From positions 100,904,659 through 100,968,658 of the forward strand of contig OU015495.1 of assembly GCA_907164885.2 (NCBI GenBank): a stretch of DNA of 64,000 bases, given 5' to 3'. Shown here piece after piece: positions 1 to 9,804 of this stretch (the first letter of the stretch is position 1; every line of letters begins with the position of its first letter). The notes under the pieces are model-generated. The model was not told the DNA's origin and made no database searches. It worked only from the letters and a program-made list of their open reading frames with translations. The translations under genes and the position numbers were made by a program. Source of the DNA: Dolomedes plantarius. Taxonomy: Eukaryota; Arthropoda; Arachnida; Araneae; Dolomedidae.

Positions 1-52
1 GACCTTTTCTGGACATTTTATCACATACCTTCAGAGAAACCTCGGTTAGTGT
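1..52. repeat. 52-bp direct repeat, copy 1 (partner 6991-7042)
   Basis: The first 52 bases match 6991-7042 in the same orientation with three mismatches. Without the Bel/Pao insertion the two copies would lie about 0.8 kb apart. The copy may extend beyond the window start. It could be part of an older repeat, or a local duplication in the interrupted locus. The match is direct observation; its meaning is unknown. Confidence 0.75.
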
Positions 53-93
53 CTTTACTGAACGTTCTACAGCTTGGATATTATATGGAAATC

Positions 94-321
94 TTAGAAA
101 AGTATCTTTTTACTTCCTTTTGTTTCCACCATCGAAAGCAACTCTTCATCCTTGACGTCTCTAAGAATATAAGATTGGAAATACTTTTGTTTCCAATCTA
201 TAAGGGCTGTGTGTAATTTGGCATTAAGTTTTAAAGATTGTGTAACGATGGTGGAACGATCGTTAAGCTTTATTTTAGGGATCTCAAAAACACGAGGAAA
301 CTTTCCATGATGAATCCCGTG
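94..321 (-). pseudogene. Unidentified open frame split by the Bel/Pao insertion
   Basis: On the minus strand an open frame ends with TAA at 96-94. If the retrotransposon and one copy of its 5-bp target duplication are removed, this frame continues without a break into 6529-6606, giving about 101 open codons. Residues include a basic HHGKFPRVFEIPKIKL segment and a lysine-rich C-terminus. Inside the element the frame runs on into LTR sequence, so its apparent upstream methionine is spurious. I do not recognise a family. It could be an exon, an older transposon ORF, or chance. Confidence 0.4.
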
Positions 322-641
322 TGTTGGCGCCACCTGTCTTCTCTCATGGCGCGTCCTGACCACCCCCGCAATAAGGGCTCCCTCTGTCGCCCTACCCCAT
401 GTACTATTCAGTTGTCGATACGCCTCCAAGGCACTCACAGCGCGTCTTAGCGCAAGCTTATTATTGTTGTTCAGCCGTCAAGGCACTTGCAGCGCGTCAT
501 AGCGCATTTATATAATTGTTTACCTGCCGCCAAGGCATTTGCAGCGCGTCATAGCGCATTCTCTTTTTTCAATAAACTGTTGTTTTTGTTTTAATATACA
601 GTCAACGCTCAATTTATTCAGGCACCATGCATGCCATTACA
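322..641 (+). repeat. 5' LTR of the Bel/Pao element
   Basis: Begins TGTTGGCGCC and ends CCATTACA, and matches 6203-6523 almost perfectly. A polyadenylation signal AATAAA lies at 571-576. Differences from the 3' LTR include G/A near 386, A/C near 604 and one missing T near the end. The LTR is far more GC-rich than its surroundings. Confidence 0.95.
427..582 (+). repeat. Three tandem 52-bp units inside the LTR
   Basis: Units start at 427, 479 and 531, each opening with CAAGGCAYT and containing GCGCGTCWTAGCGC, a short imperfect inverted motif. The same triplet is in the 3' LTR from 6308. Repeated GC-rich motifs upstream of the poly(A) signal could be promoter or enhancer elements; that role is inference. 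Confidence 0.8.
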
Positions 642-644
642 TTC

Positions 645-662
645 TGGTCCGATCTTCACGGA
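645..662 (+). promoter_or_regulatory. Candidate primer-binding site
   Basis: TGGTCCGATCTTCACGGA begins three bases after the 5' LTR. It starts with TGG, the complement of a tRNA CCA tail, at the expected place. I did not identify the tRNA. Confidence 0.6.
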
Positions 663-868
663 GCCTATTCAGTGAATATATGAGTTTGGAATATCAACTC
701 TACTATTAAGTTTGTGTTTAAAGTCCCACAACAAGTTTGGATTAACTTTGTATCTCAGTTCGTGTGAAATCTTCCTATTGAATAACACCTATCAGCGCCA
801 ACCACGCCCAAGAACAAGGTAGGACATTCTTTGAATTTGGTATTTAGTTTAATCATTACATAAAAAAA

Positions 869-3800
869 ATGGATGAACTTGAAAAATGTAAGAAAAAACG
901 AGCTTCTATAAGAACAAGTGTAACCAAAATAATTACTAAAATTGAAAATTTAATTGTTTCTGAAAATAAAGAAGTTGATGAATTTAAAGAAATATTAGAG
1001 CAGTTAAATAATAAGGAAGAATCTTTAAAATCACTCAATGCGAGTATAGAAGATTTAATATCGGTTCCAAATGATTATGAATTCGAAATTAATGCAAGTG
1101 AGGAGTACAACGATAACATAATTAGAATTAAGTTCAAGTTACAATCACAAATTAAAAAATTAAGTAACGTTTCAGCAATTCCTCGTTCGAGTTCTACTGT
1201 TCAGAATATAACAACTAACATAAAACTCCCGGAGATTCCACTTAAGAAATTCTCCGGAAAGTATGAAGAATGGAGTTCATTCAAAACACAGTTTAACAAT
1301 ATTATTGCGTCAAATGAACATCTTTTACCAGCACAGAAATTACACTATTTAAATGCTGCTTTAACAGGTGAAGCAAAGAACTTACAAACGCCAGATGATT
1401 CATTTTCATCGTTATTTCAGGCTTTAGAAGAGAGGTATGAGAATACCCGAGCTATAGTAGAAATTCACATCAATGCAATTTTGGAAGCAGAAAACATTAC
1501 GCACGATTCTGCTAAACATTTGCGAAGCCTTATAGATAATGTAAAGAAAAACATTCGCGCATTAAAAGTATTAGAATTCGACAGAAATAATCTCTCCGAT
1601 GCTTTAATCTTAAATATTGTTTTGAAAAAACTCGATAAGGAGACTCGCAAACAATATGAATTAAGCATAAGTTCAAACGAGGTGCCTAAACTTGACGATT
1701 TACTTCTGTACTTAGAAAAGCGGTCTCAAATGTTAGAAAACATTAAGAAAAAAACTTCTGTGAAGCCTAAGATTTATCAAGATCGCAACAGTCAATCTAG
1801 AAACTTTTTCATCAAATCTAATGGTTCCAACAATTTATGTATTTCATGCAAGGCAAATCATCCAATTTACAAGTGTGAGTCTTTTTTGAAATTAACTGCT
1901 TTACAAAGATTTGACCTTGTTAAAAGGCATTCGCTATGCATTAATTGTTTCGGAAAACATTCACTCGCATCTTGCAGATCCCAGCATACATGCAGATTCT
2001 GCTCGAAACGTCACAATTCTTTGCTGTGTCGTGGTGGGGAGGAATTTTCGAAACCCTCTCTCACCCCAGATGAACTCTTGACCTCAGTCCCCTCGCCAGG
2101 CGAGAGGAATGTTCTGAACCCCAGTGTGGGGGAGGAAGCTATGTCTCTCCACTCAAGGCACGGATCAATTCAGCGTTCTACGATTTTGCTCGCAACTGCT
2201 GAAGTGTTTGTTAAAAATAAGTTCGGGGAAAGAAATAAAATCAAGGCAATTCTGGATTGCGGTAGCCAAGCAAATTTGATAACCTTTGAATGCGCATCTG
2301 CACTTGGTTTAAAAAAGGAGAGAGCTCACTCTTCGATTATAGGAATTAATGATAATTCACAATCCATTAAGCACCAAATTCATGGTGTTATATCAAATAA
2401 AAATGAAGAATTTGAGTATGATACCCATTTTATGCTTGTTCCGAAAATCACATCTTTGATTCCATCCACAGTTTTAGATGTATCAAAACTTCAATTTCTA
2501 GATAACATTGAACTCGCAGATATTAACTTCTACAAACCTTCTAAAATACAAATGTTAATTGGTGCGGAACTGTTCTTTAGAATTTTAAAGGGAGATCAAA
2601 TTCAAATTAGTGACTCCATACTATTGCAAAACTCCGCATTTGGGTATATAGTTTCAGGAAACATACCTTGTTCTCGACCTACACCACACTGTTTGTTACT
2701 AACAGAACAAGAAAACCTTGATCAATTAATGACCAAATTTTGGGAACTAGATTCGGTCGAAGGAAAATATATTAAATCAAATGAAGAATTGTTTTGCGAA
2801 GACCACTTTCAAAAGACTCATAAGAGGTATGAAACAGGAAAATACATTATCCAAATGCCACTGAAAGATGATCCTGGGATATTGGGTGAATCCAAAGACG
2901 CAGCTATCAAGAAACTGAATGCACTTTGGAATAGATTATCAAGACAACCTCAACTAAGAGATTTATATGTGCAATTTATGCAGGAATATATTGCTTTAGG
3001 GCACATGGAAATTGTCGAGGAAACTTATGAACCTCCAATAACATACTACATTCCTCATCACAGTGTTTTCCGTCCAGAAAAAACTACTACCAAATTAAGA
3101 GTTGTTTACAACGCCTCGGCCCCTTCTTCGAATGGCAGTTCACTAAATTCACTCCAAATGAACGGTGGTGTAATTCAAGAAGATCTCTTCTCTATACTAT
3201 TGAGGTTTCGGAAACACCGCATCGCATTTGTTGCAGATATAGAGAAAATGTACAGGATGATTTTTATCGATCCATCCCAGAGAGACCTCCAACGCATCGT
3301 TTGGAAGGACTGCCCTAATGGGCCCGTAAAAATTTATAAGTTATGTACTGTTACCTATGGCACAACAAGTGCTCCGTTTCTCGCAACTAGAACACTCAAG
3401 CAATTAGCGCTTGATGAAGCTGAAAGATTTCCCATCGCTGCCCCAGTTGTACACGCCGATTTTTATGTTGATGACATCCTCTCCGGCGCAACTGATATAG
3501 CGTCTGCCTCAGCTTTACAGAGAGAGTTAGTTGAATTGTTACTCTCAGGTGGTATGAAGCTTCATAAGTGGGCTTCTAATGAACAGTCTCTGATCAACTC
3601 TGTAGCACACGAAACCAAGGAATATGTATTTCATGACTCTCCAGAAGTAAAGGTGAAGACTTTAGGACTTTCCTGGGATCCCAAATGTGACATATTTACA
3701 TTTTCTGTGTCTCCTGCAAGTAGCCCATCCACTACTTGCACTAAACGCACTGTTCTATCTCATATAGCCAAATTGTTCGATCCACTAGGATTCTTAGGAC

Positions 3801-6049
3801 CTTTTGTTACTAAGGCAAAAATGTTCATGCAGCAACTTTGGCTGTTGAAACTGAATTGGGATGACCCCTTACCTGAAAGTGAAGCTTTAAAATGGAAATG
3901 TTTGTTATCTGAGTTGAACACAGTTAAAACCATAAGAGTTGACAGATATCTTTCCTGTGATGATGTAAAGGTACTGGAGTTACATGGCTTTGCTGATGCT
4001 TCAAACATGGCTTATGGAGCTGTTGTGTATGTAAGATCAGTATCATATTCAAATCAAGTTAATGTCAAGATATTGTGCAGTAAATCAAGAGTAGCTCCAC
4101 TGAAATCAATCAGCATTCCCAGACTCGAATTGTGTGCAGCATTGCTTCTGTCGAAATTAGTTCGCAAATTGATTCACTCCATAAAGATGACATTTCAAAG
4201 AGTTGTTCTGTGGTCAGATTCAACAATTACTTTAGCCTGGATTAGAACATCTCCTCATCTCCTGAAGACCTTCATCAGCAATCGCGTATCGCAGATCCAA
4301 CAAGCTACCGAAGGATATCAGTGGTATCACGTTCGCTCTACGGACAACCCGGCTGACCTGATTTCGAGAGGCATCAACCCTAACTCTTATTACAATGACA
4401 TATGGTGGATTGGACCCACTTTTCTACATGATGAGAACTTTTCCCCTTGTGAACAGAACAGTGACTCTGCTAAAGTCTCCTCATCAGAGGAATTTATTTC
4501 AGAACTAAAGTCAACTTCAAACCAGACTCTATTGCTTACATCTGATAACAACTTAACTCATTCTATTATAAACTTAAGCAATAATTTTAATACTAATCTA
4601 CGTGTTTTAAGTTTTGTTTTCAGATTTTGCTTCAATGCCCAACACCCTAGAGAGAAACATTCTGGTCCCCTCTCTGCTGCTGAAAAGGATGTTGCCCAGC
4701 AGTTTCTTATAAAGTCTGTCCAAGAGATAGAATTTCATGATGAAGTTGGAAACTTAAAGAAAGGGAAACCTATTCCCCCAAATAGTAAACTTAAAAGCCT
4801 CAATCCATTTCTTGATGAAAATCAAATTCTTCGTGTAGGTGGACGTCTTCATCATGTAGATTTAACCTATGATGAAAAATTCCCTATTGTTTTGCCTGCT
4901 AAGCAGAAATTAACAAAATTAATAATTAGTCATTTTCACAGAAAACATCTTCACTTAGGCCCGCAATCTTTGCTTTATACCATAAGAAAAATGTTTTGGC
5001 CGTTAAATGGCAGAAATCTGTGCAGACAAATTGTGCACGAATGTGTCGTTTGTTTCAAAGTGAAACCAACTACTGCTCAACAAATTATGGGAAGTTTACC
5101 CCAAGAACGCGTAACCCAAACGCATCCTTTCAATGTTACTGGTATAGATTTTTGTGGTCCGTTTTCAATCAAGTATAAGTATCAAAGGAAGGGCCTTTTT
5201 AGCAAAATTTATGTATGTATTTTTGTATGCTTTATTACGCGTGCTGTCCATCTAGAAATTGTATCTGACTTAACGTCTGAATCGTTTCTAGCTACTTTGA
5301 AACGCTTCTTTGCCAGACGGGGAAAAAGCTCTAAGATATTTACCGATAATGGTACAAACTTTGTGGGAGCAAGGGCAGAATTAAAGCGACTTCATGAACT
5401 TGTTGCCAATCCTAATGAACTAATTGCAGATTATCTTGCTTCAGAACGCATTGATTGGAAGTTCATTCCTCCAAGAGCACCTCATTTTGGTGGCCTTTGG
5501 GAGGCTGGCGTCAAGTCCCTTAAATTCCACTTCAAAAGAGTCGTTGGCGATTCAAAACTTTTGTATGAGGAATTTTTAACTGTTATTAACCAGATTGAAG
5601 GTATCCTTAACTCTAGACCCATCTCTCCTCTGTCGTCTGATTCCTCAGACTTAGAGCCCCTCACCCCTGGGTATTTCCTCAATGGGCGCCCAGTAACATC
5701 CATTGTTGAGCCCCAATATTTAGATCTAAACGAAACCAGACTCTCGCGTTGGCAACGTGTTACAAAATTTGTCCAAAGACTTTGGAGTCGTTGGTCTTTA
5801 GATTATCTAAATCAATTGCAGCAAAGACACAAATGGTATTTTACTAAGGATAATATAAGGGTTAATACAATGGTTTTAATCAAAGAAGATAATCTTCCCC
5901 CTCTGAAATGGTTGTTAGGAAGAATTCAAGATGTAATATTGGGTAAAGATGGAAAGGTAAGAGTTGTCGTAGTTAAAACTAAAACAGGAATATTCAAAAG
6001 ACCAGTGTCAAAAATCGCAATCTTACCATTCGAAGATAACAAAATTTAA
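869..6049 (+). CDS. Bel/Pao gag-pol polyprotein, 1726 aa, uninterrupted
   Basis: Single ORF encoding the retrotransposon's structural and replication proteins. In order: an N-terminal coiled region (about 1-100); a Gag-like DUF1759 region (about 119-290); CCHC-like cysteine clusters (about 323-390); an aspartic protease with D-C-G-S near residue 463 (DUF1758 type); reverse transcriptase with YVDD at 866-869; RNase H with its first Asp at 1043; an integrase with an HH-CC zinc motif (His1355 region, Cys1392, Cys1395) and catalytic D1427, D1493, E1545; and a C-terminal DUF5641-like region (about 1630-1720). Fused gag and pol in one frame and this domain order are typical of Bel/Pao. The start codon at 869 follows an A-rich stretch and is the first in frame. 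No stop or frameshift is present and key catalytic residues are retained. Confidence 0.96.
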   Translation: MDELEKCKKKRASIRTSVTKIITKIENLIVSENKEVDEFKEILEQLNNKEESLKSLNASIEDLISVPNDYEFEINASEEYNDNIIRIKFKLQSQIKKLSNVSAIPRSSSTVQNITTNIKLPEIPLKKFSGKYEEWSSFKTQFNNIIASNEHLLPAQKLHYLNAALTGEAKNLQTPDDSFSSLFQALEERYENTRAIVEIHINAILEAENITHDSAKHLRSLIDNVKKNIRALKVLEFDRNNLSDALILNIVLKKLDKETRKQYELSISSNEVPKLDDLLLYLEKRSQMLENIKKKTSVKPKIYQDRNSQSRNFFIKSNGSNNLCISCKANHPIYKCESFLKLTALQRFDLVKRHSLCINCFGKHSLASCRSQHTCRFCSKRHNSLLCRGGEEFSKPSLTPDELLTSVPSPGERNVLNPSVGEEAMSLHSRHGSIQRSTILLATAEVFVKNKFGERNKIKAILDCGSQANLITFECASALGLKKERAHSSIIGINDNSQSIKHQIHGVISNKNEEFEYDTHFMLVPKITSLIPSTVLDVSKLQFLDNIELADINFYKPSKIQMLIGAELFFRILKGDQIQISDSILLQNSAFGYIVSGNIPCSRPTPHCLLLTEQENLDQLMTKFWELDSVEGKYIKSNEELFCEDHFQKTHKRYETGKYIIQMPLKDDPGILGESKDAAIKKLNALWNRLSRQPQLRDLYVQFMQEYIALGHMEIVEETYEPPITYYIPHHSVFRPEKTTTKLRVVYNASAPSSNGSSLNSLQMNGGVIQEDLFSILLRFRKHRIAFVADIEKMYRMIFIDPSQRDLQRIVWKDCPNGPVKIYKLCTVTYGTTSAPFLATRTLKQLALDEAERFPIAAPVVHADFYVDDILSGATDIASASALQRELVELLLSGGMKLHKWASNEQSLINSVAHETKEYVFHDSPEVKVKTLGLSWDPKCDIFTFSVSPASSPSTTCTKRTVLSHIAKLFDPLGFLGPFVTKAKMFMQQLWLLKLNWDDPLPESEALKWKCLLSELNTVKTIRVDRYLSCDDVKVLELHGFADASNMAYGAVVYVRSVSYSNQVNVKILCSKSRVAPLKSISIPRLELCAALLLSKLVRKLIHSIKMTFQRVVLWSDSTITLAWIRTSPHLLKTFISNRVSQIQQATEGYQWYHVRSTDNPADLISRGINPNSYYNDIWWIGPTFLHDENFSPCEQNSDSAKVSSSEEFISELKSTSNQTLLLTSDNNLTHSIINLSNNFNTNLRVLSFVFRFCFNAQHPREKHSGPLSAAEKDVAQQFLIKSVQEIEFHDEVGNLKKGKPIPPNSKLKSLNPFLDENQILRVGGRLHHVDLTYDEKFPIVLPAKQKLTKLIISHFHRKHLHLGPQSLLYTIRKMFWPLNGRNLCRQIVHECVVCFKVKPTTAQQIMGSLPQERVTQTHPFNVTGIDFCGPFSIKYKYQRKGLFSKIYVCIFVCFITRAVHLEIVSDLTSESFLATLKRFFARRGKSSKIFTDNGTNFVGARAELKRLHELVANPNELIADYLASERIDWKFIPPRAPHFGGLWEAGVKSLKFHFKRVVGDSKLLYEEFLTVINQIEGILNSRPISPLSSDSSDLEPLTPGYFLNGRPVTSIVEPQYLDLNETRLSRWQRVTKFVQRLWSRWSLDYLNQLQQRHKWYFTKDNIRVNTMVLIKEDNLPPLKWLLGRIQDVILGKDGKVRVVVVKTKTGIFKRPVSKIAILPFEDNKI

Positions 6050-6192
6050 AATATTTCATTTTGTGTATTTTAGTATAAGTTTATTTTGTGTATTTTAGTG
6101 TAAGTTCATTTTGTGCATTTTTGTATAAGAATTGTTCTTTATTATTTTTTTCAAATTATATTTGTATTATGTTTTGAAATGTTATTTCAACG

Positions 6193-6202
6193 TGGGGCGG
6201 GA
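6193..6202 (+). promoter_or_regulatory. Candidate polypurine tract
   Basis: A purine-rich run (GTGGGGCGGGA) directly abuts the first base of the 3' LTR, where the plus-strand primer is expected. Confidence 0.6.
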
Positions 6203-6523
6203 TGTTGGCGCCACCTGTCTTCTCTCATGGCGCGTCCTGACCACCCCCGCAATAAGGGCTCCCTCTATCGCCCTACCCCATGTACTATTCAGTTGTCGAT
6301 ACGCCTCCAAGGCACTCACAGCGCGTCTTAGCGCAAGCTTATTATTGTTGTTCAGCCGTCAAGGCACTTGCAGCGCGTCATAGCGCATTTATATAATTGT
6401 TTACCTGCCGCCAAGGCATTTGCAGCGCGTCATAGCGCATTCTCTTTTTTCAATAAACTGTTGTTTTTGTTTTAATATACAGTCCACGCTCAATTTATTC
6501 AGGCACCATGCATGCCATTTACA
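6203..6523 (+). repeat. 3' LTR of the Bel/Pao element
   Basis: Nearly identical to 322-641 and directly followed by the CCGTG target duplication. It carries the same three 52-bp internal units and AATAAA signal. Confidence 0.95.
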
Positions 6524-6528
6524 CCGTG

Positions 6529-7302
6529 TCTTTCTTTTAAGATTCTTGTCACGGAGAGTGACAATATAAGAACACGCACTGGTCTGGCATGAGGTGTGTT
6601 TAGAAATCAGCAAGACTTAAGTTAAAATAATTAAGTTTATTCGAAACTTCAATAAACATTTAAAAGTATTAAAAGCAATAATTTAAAACATTTGTATAAT
6701 CAAAACAATCTCACTCAGAGACTTCTAACATACGAATCTCACTAGCTCGTGAGTTCAACTGTGTCTGCTGCTAGCGGCACCTTTGAACGAGATATTGTTC
6801 TAAATTCTATATAAACTGTTAGTTATTAAGAATAAAACGACTCACAGGGAACAAAATATTACTAATTTAATAAAAAAAAGCTTCACTTAAAACATAAAAC
6901 ATATAAAAAACTAGTCAAAGTATATTTTACAATCACGTTTAGTGTCGAATTTGAGCATCAATTTTCTTGACCCAATTTTGGAATTCATGAGACCTTTTCT
7001 GGACATTTTATCACATACCTGCAAAGAAACTTCGGTTAGTGTTTCACCGCAGCGGCTGCTGCGGCACTCGAGCAGTATTTATACAAGCCAGTAACATAAC
7101 ATTGACATATTTGCATAAAATTCACTGGAAAGGAAAAATAACAAACCACGGGGAAAATAAACGAAAAACAACATTTCTCAGATGTATGACGTCAAAGTTG
7201 CTGTGACGCCATTACTTGTTAGATAATAAGTGATACGTCAGTCTAAAACGATACCATGAATGTCGGAAAGTAATACAAGTAAATGATCTAATAAACTGAA
7301 GT
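6529..7302. other. Right flank of the Bel/Pao insertion, mostly unassigned
   Basis: 6529-6606 (minus) is the other half of the split open frame. 6991-7042 is copy 2 of the 52-bp direct repeat. A GC-rich patch near 7048-7078 is followed by TATTTATA, which could be promoter-like. Otherwise I see no gene. This stretch lies just 3' of the decayed gene at 7303-9104 and could belong to the same old element. Confidence 0.4.
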
Positions 7303-9104
7303 TCAGATAGCCCATTTAAGGTTCGTTTTCCTAACAATTCTTCTAGCAGCAAGTTCATAAATGTGTTTTTCAGGATCTGAGAGCATCGATAATAGAACGT
7401 TCTTGGGATGCGCAATGAAGCTGTTCCGCTCAATGACAGGATCTACTACTTCTTTTAGTTGAGGTGGAAGGGATCGAGAATCTGAAACCAATTTCCAAAA
7501 ATGTCTAGACCCATCTTTGCATGACGGATGCATTTTAATTTGGAACCAAACAGGCGCGTAAACTCTAACAAACGTGGCAAGATCTTTAAGATTTTCAAAA
7601 GGGTTTTTCGTCGAAAAAAATAGCCTTAATATCTTGCTGGCTTTCGTTAACCATCGAACATGCGACATTTTTCCTGGAGCTCTGTTCGATAGATTGTAAG
7701 AACACTCGCCACTAATTACAGCTGATGCAATATCATACAAATAACGTTGATCCGAACTGAGATCTCTGATGATATCCGACTGAATATCCACCAACACGCA
7801 TTCTGTCTTTTCATACTGTACAACCTGACTGTTTTCACATTTTTCTAGTAATCTTCTAATAGTACCAGAATAGGAAGTAGCCCAGTATATTCTCCATCTA
7901 AGTATGAAAAAAAAGTGTCTCAAAGGCAATTCATTCGTGTGTAAAAGGCATATGATCCATTGTAAAGGTTGATTCAAACGTTTTTCTAACACCCGTATGA
8001 CATTGCCGTTTTTCCCTGTATTTGTAACTGTTCCATTACAACCAATCGCTACAATTTCTCAATGAAATATTTTCAGAAGAAAGCAAGTCACATATAGCAA
8101 GTTCTGTGCTCTTAGCCGTCCCAGTACTTGGGACAGCGTGGTCGACATAGAGTCTGGTTCCTTGATAACTGAAATGTGTTCTTCTACCATCACTTGGCGA
8201 TATTTTTTAACACCCTTTTTCACTATCATTAAAATTTATCCTTTCTGCCGTCAAAGAATAAAGCAGGAACACTGGAAACTCGAAGTATAGCTAATATTTA
8301 AGTGCGTTCTTTTGCTCTTTCAAGGCGCAATTTTGATCTCTCTATCATTTCAACATCTGATTTAATGTCATTAACTGCCAAAAGGATTGTTGCACCAGCT
8401 CTATCAGATAGGCCATATCAGTCACATGTTTTTGACAAAGATGGCAAGCTTTGACTTTTTCTGAGGCACTTATAGCTTTGGAGAACACGGTTCTAAATTA
8501 TCGCCTATATCAATTGTATCTTCTGACTCGTCCGATATACCAGAGCTTCGTGGAGAAAGTTCTGTATTCTTGCGTTTCTCTCTATTTGTCACAGAAGCAT
8601 AATATAGTTCTAACTTCCTATTTCTATCATTTCGTTTTTCTATTTTTTTTCGTTTGTGAAAAGTCTATACTACCAATAATCATTTTTTTCAGTCCTTTTA
8701 TCAATCAAAAAAGTTTGTTCTTCTTCGCTACTTTTGTTCCTTTTGGACATTTACATTGTAGAAAATCTTTGCACTTACAAGGACAGATATCAAATAGTTT
8801 GTTACTACGGGTGTGGAAATCTTTTTTAATCGTCATTCAATCGTTTCCAAGATTTTATCAATTTTTTGGATTTTGAATGGTAAGCTCTTATCAACTGTAT
8901 AATGCGGGTGTGGGATACGATTTGAATTGAAGCTTTTTGCCATATAGTTTCGATTCTCACCGCAACAATTTCTTCAATATGTAAGACAGCTGGCTCCCTT
9001 CGAGTATCCGATTTAAGTTTTAGCTTAAATCTTACAAAATAATAAAATTTCATGACCTCCTTATACGTAAGTAACATTACCTTCCACCTCTTCAATATTG
9101 CCAA
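7303..9104 (-). pseudogene. Decayed member of an uncharacterised arthropod protein family
   Basis: Read on the minus strand this looks like one gene broken by stops and frameshifts. The N-terminal piece (9104-8826) contains YKEVMKFYYFVRFKLK and an Ile-Trp-x-Lys-Ala segment. Near 8785-8735 comes a cysteine-rich motif CPCKCKDFLQCKCPK followed after a stop by MIIGSID. Near 8440-8310 a helical charged segment follows. The C-terminal open part (7992-7303, 229 aa) has PLQWIICLLHTNELPLRHFF, LSSDQRYLYD, and MSHVRWLTKASKILRLF. From memory, these motifs occur together in many unnamed proteins of arthropod and cnidarian genomes, often in many copies, which suggests a mobile-element origin. I cannot name a domain or catalytic residues. 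No terminal repeats were found. Confidence 0.65.
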
Positions 9105-9581
9105 AAATACAACAACTAGAAGCTTTTCTTGTTTAATCCATATTCAGCTCTGTAACAATTAGCAAACTGAACTCTAGATACGACCGAACTGGGAACAATA
9201 ATCGTGGGAAGTCACTGATTCTGACCAAAGAAGTGTGTATGGCGCGTATTCTTCCGCATGCGCACTGGCACAGAATTAATGACTGGACAAATTTTTTTTT
9301 AATTTCACCTCAACACACCTATAGGGTAGCAAAAAACGGTTCGTTTGCTTCTTAATTCATTCTTGTTTCCTCGCTCTTTCGCGGTTACAAATGATATATA
9401 AAAGAGAAATTTGATCAGATTTTGAAAAATTCAAATCAAATGCGCGGGTATATAGACTCAAAATAAATTAAGAATATTTTAGGATATGCTTTTTGAACGG
9501 TTGGGTCAAATTATTTTCGCTAATAGGAAAAAAAATTGGCAAAATTGGATTTTTCGCTCCACCCTAATATATATATATATA
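9105..9581. other. No gene recognised
   Basis: AT-rich sequence between the decayed gene and the Tc1 element, ending in a short TA run at about 9567-9581. No coding signal or repeat structure was found. Confidence 0.5.
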
Positions 9582-9804
9582 CACTGGTGTAAGAAATTAA
9601 CAGAATTTGCAGACCTGGTCGATTATCTCTAGAACTACTGTATCGATTTTAATAAAATTTGATATGCACATACATTGATACAATACAAAACAAATAACCA
9701 TTCAATAATTGTAATACACACGCAGGATCATGAGTAACACTCGTTGGAGTCGGAAGGTATGAAACAGCGGTTGCAGAATAAAAAAAAATGGGTTAATAGA
9801 TGGG

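Larger units (their letters stand above)
322..6523 (+). mobile_element. Bel/Pao LTR retrotransposon, structurally complete
   Basis: Two LTRs of 320 and 321 bp bound an internal region with a primer-binding site, one uninterrupted gag-pol ORF and a purine-rich tract. The five bases CCGTG occur directly outside both LTRs (317-321 and 6524-6528), a target-site duplication of the usual length for the superfamily. The LTRs begin TG and end CA and differ by about two substitutions plus one indel, so insertion was recent. No envelope-like ORF is seen between the polyprotein stop and the 3' LTR. Everything needed for an autonomous copy appears present; activity is not shown. Confidence 0.95.

Noticed and set aside
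238..450. 70-codon ORF in the 5' LTR and a twin at 6113-6331
   Set aside because: Both are chance frames through LTR repeat units.
6050..6202. Envelope-like gene after the Bel/Pao polyprotein
   Set aside because: Only about 150 bases lie before the 3' LTR and no motif is present.
8451..8876. 141-codon plus-strand ORF
   Set aside because: It is antisense to the decayed gene at 7303-9104, whose minus-strand motifs explain the sequence.
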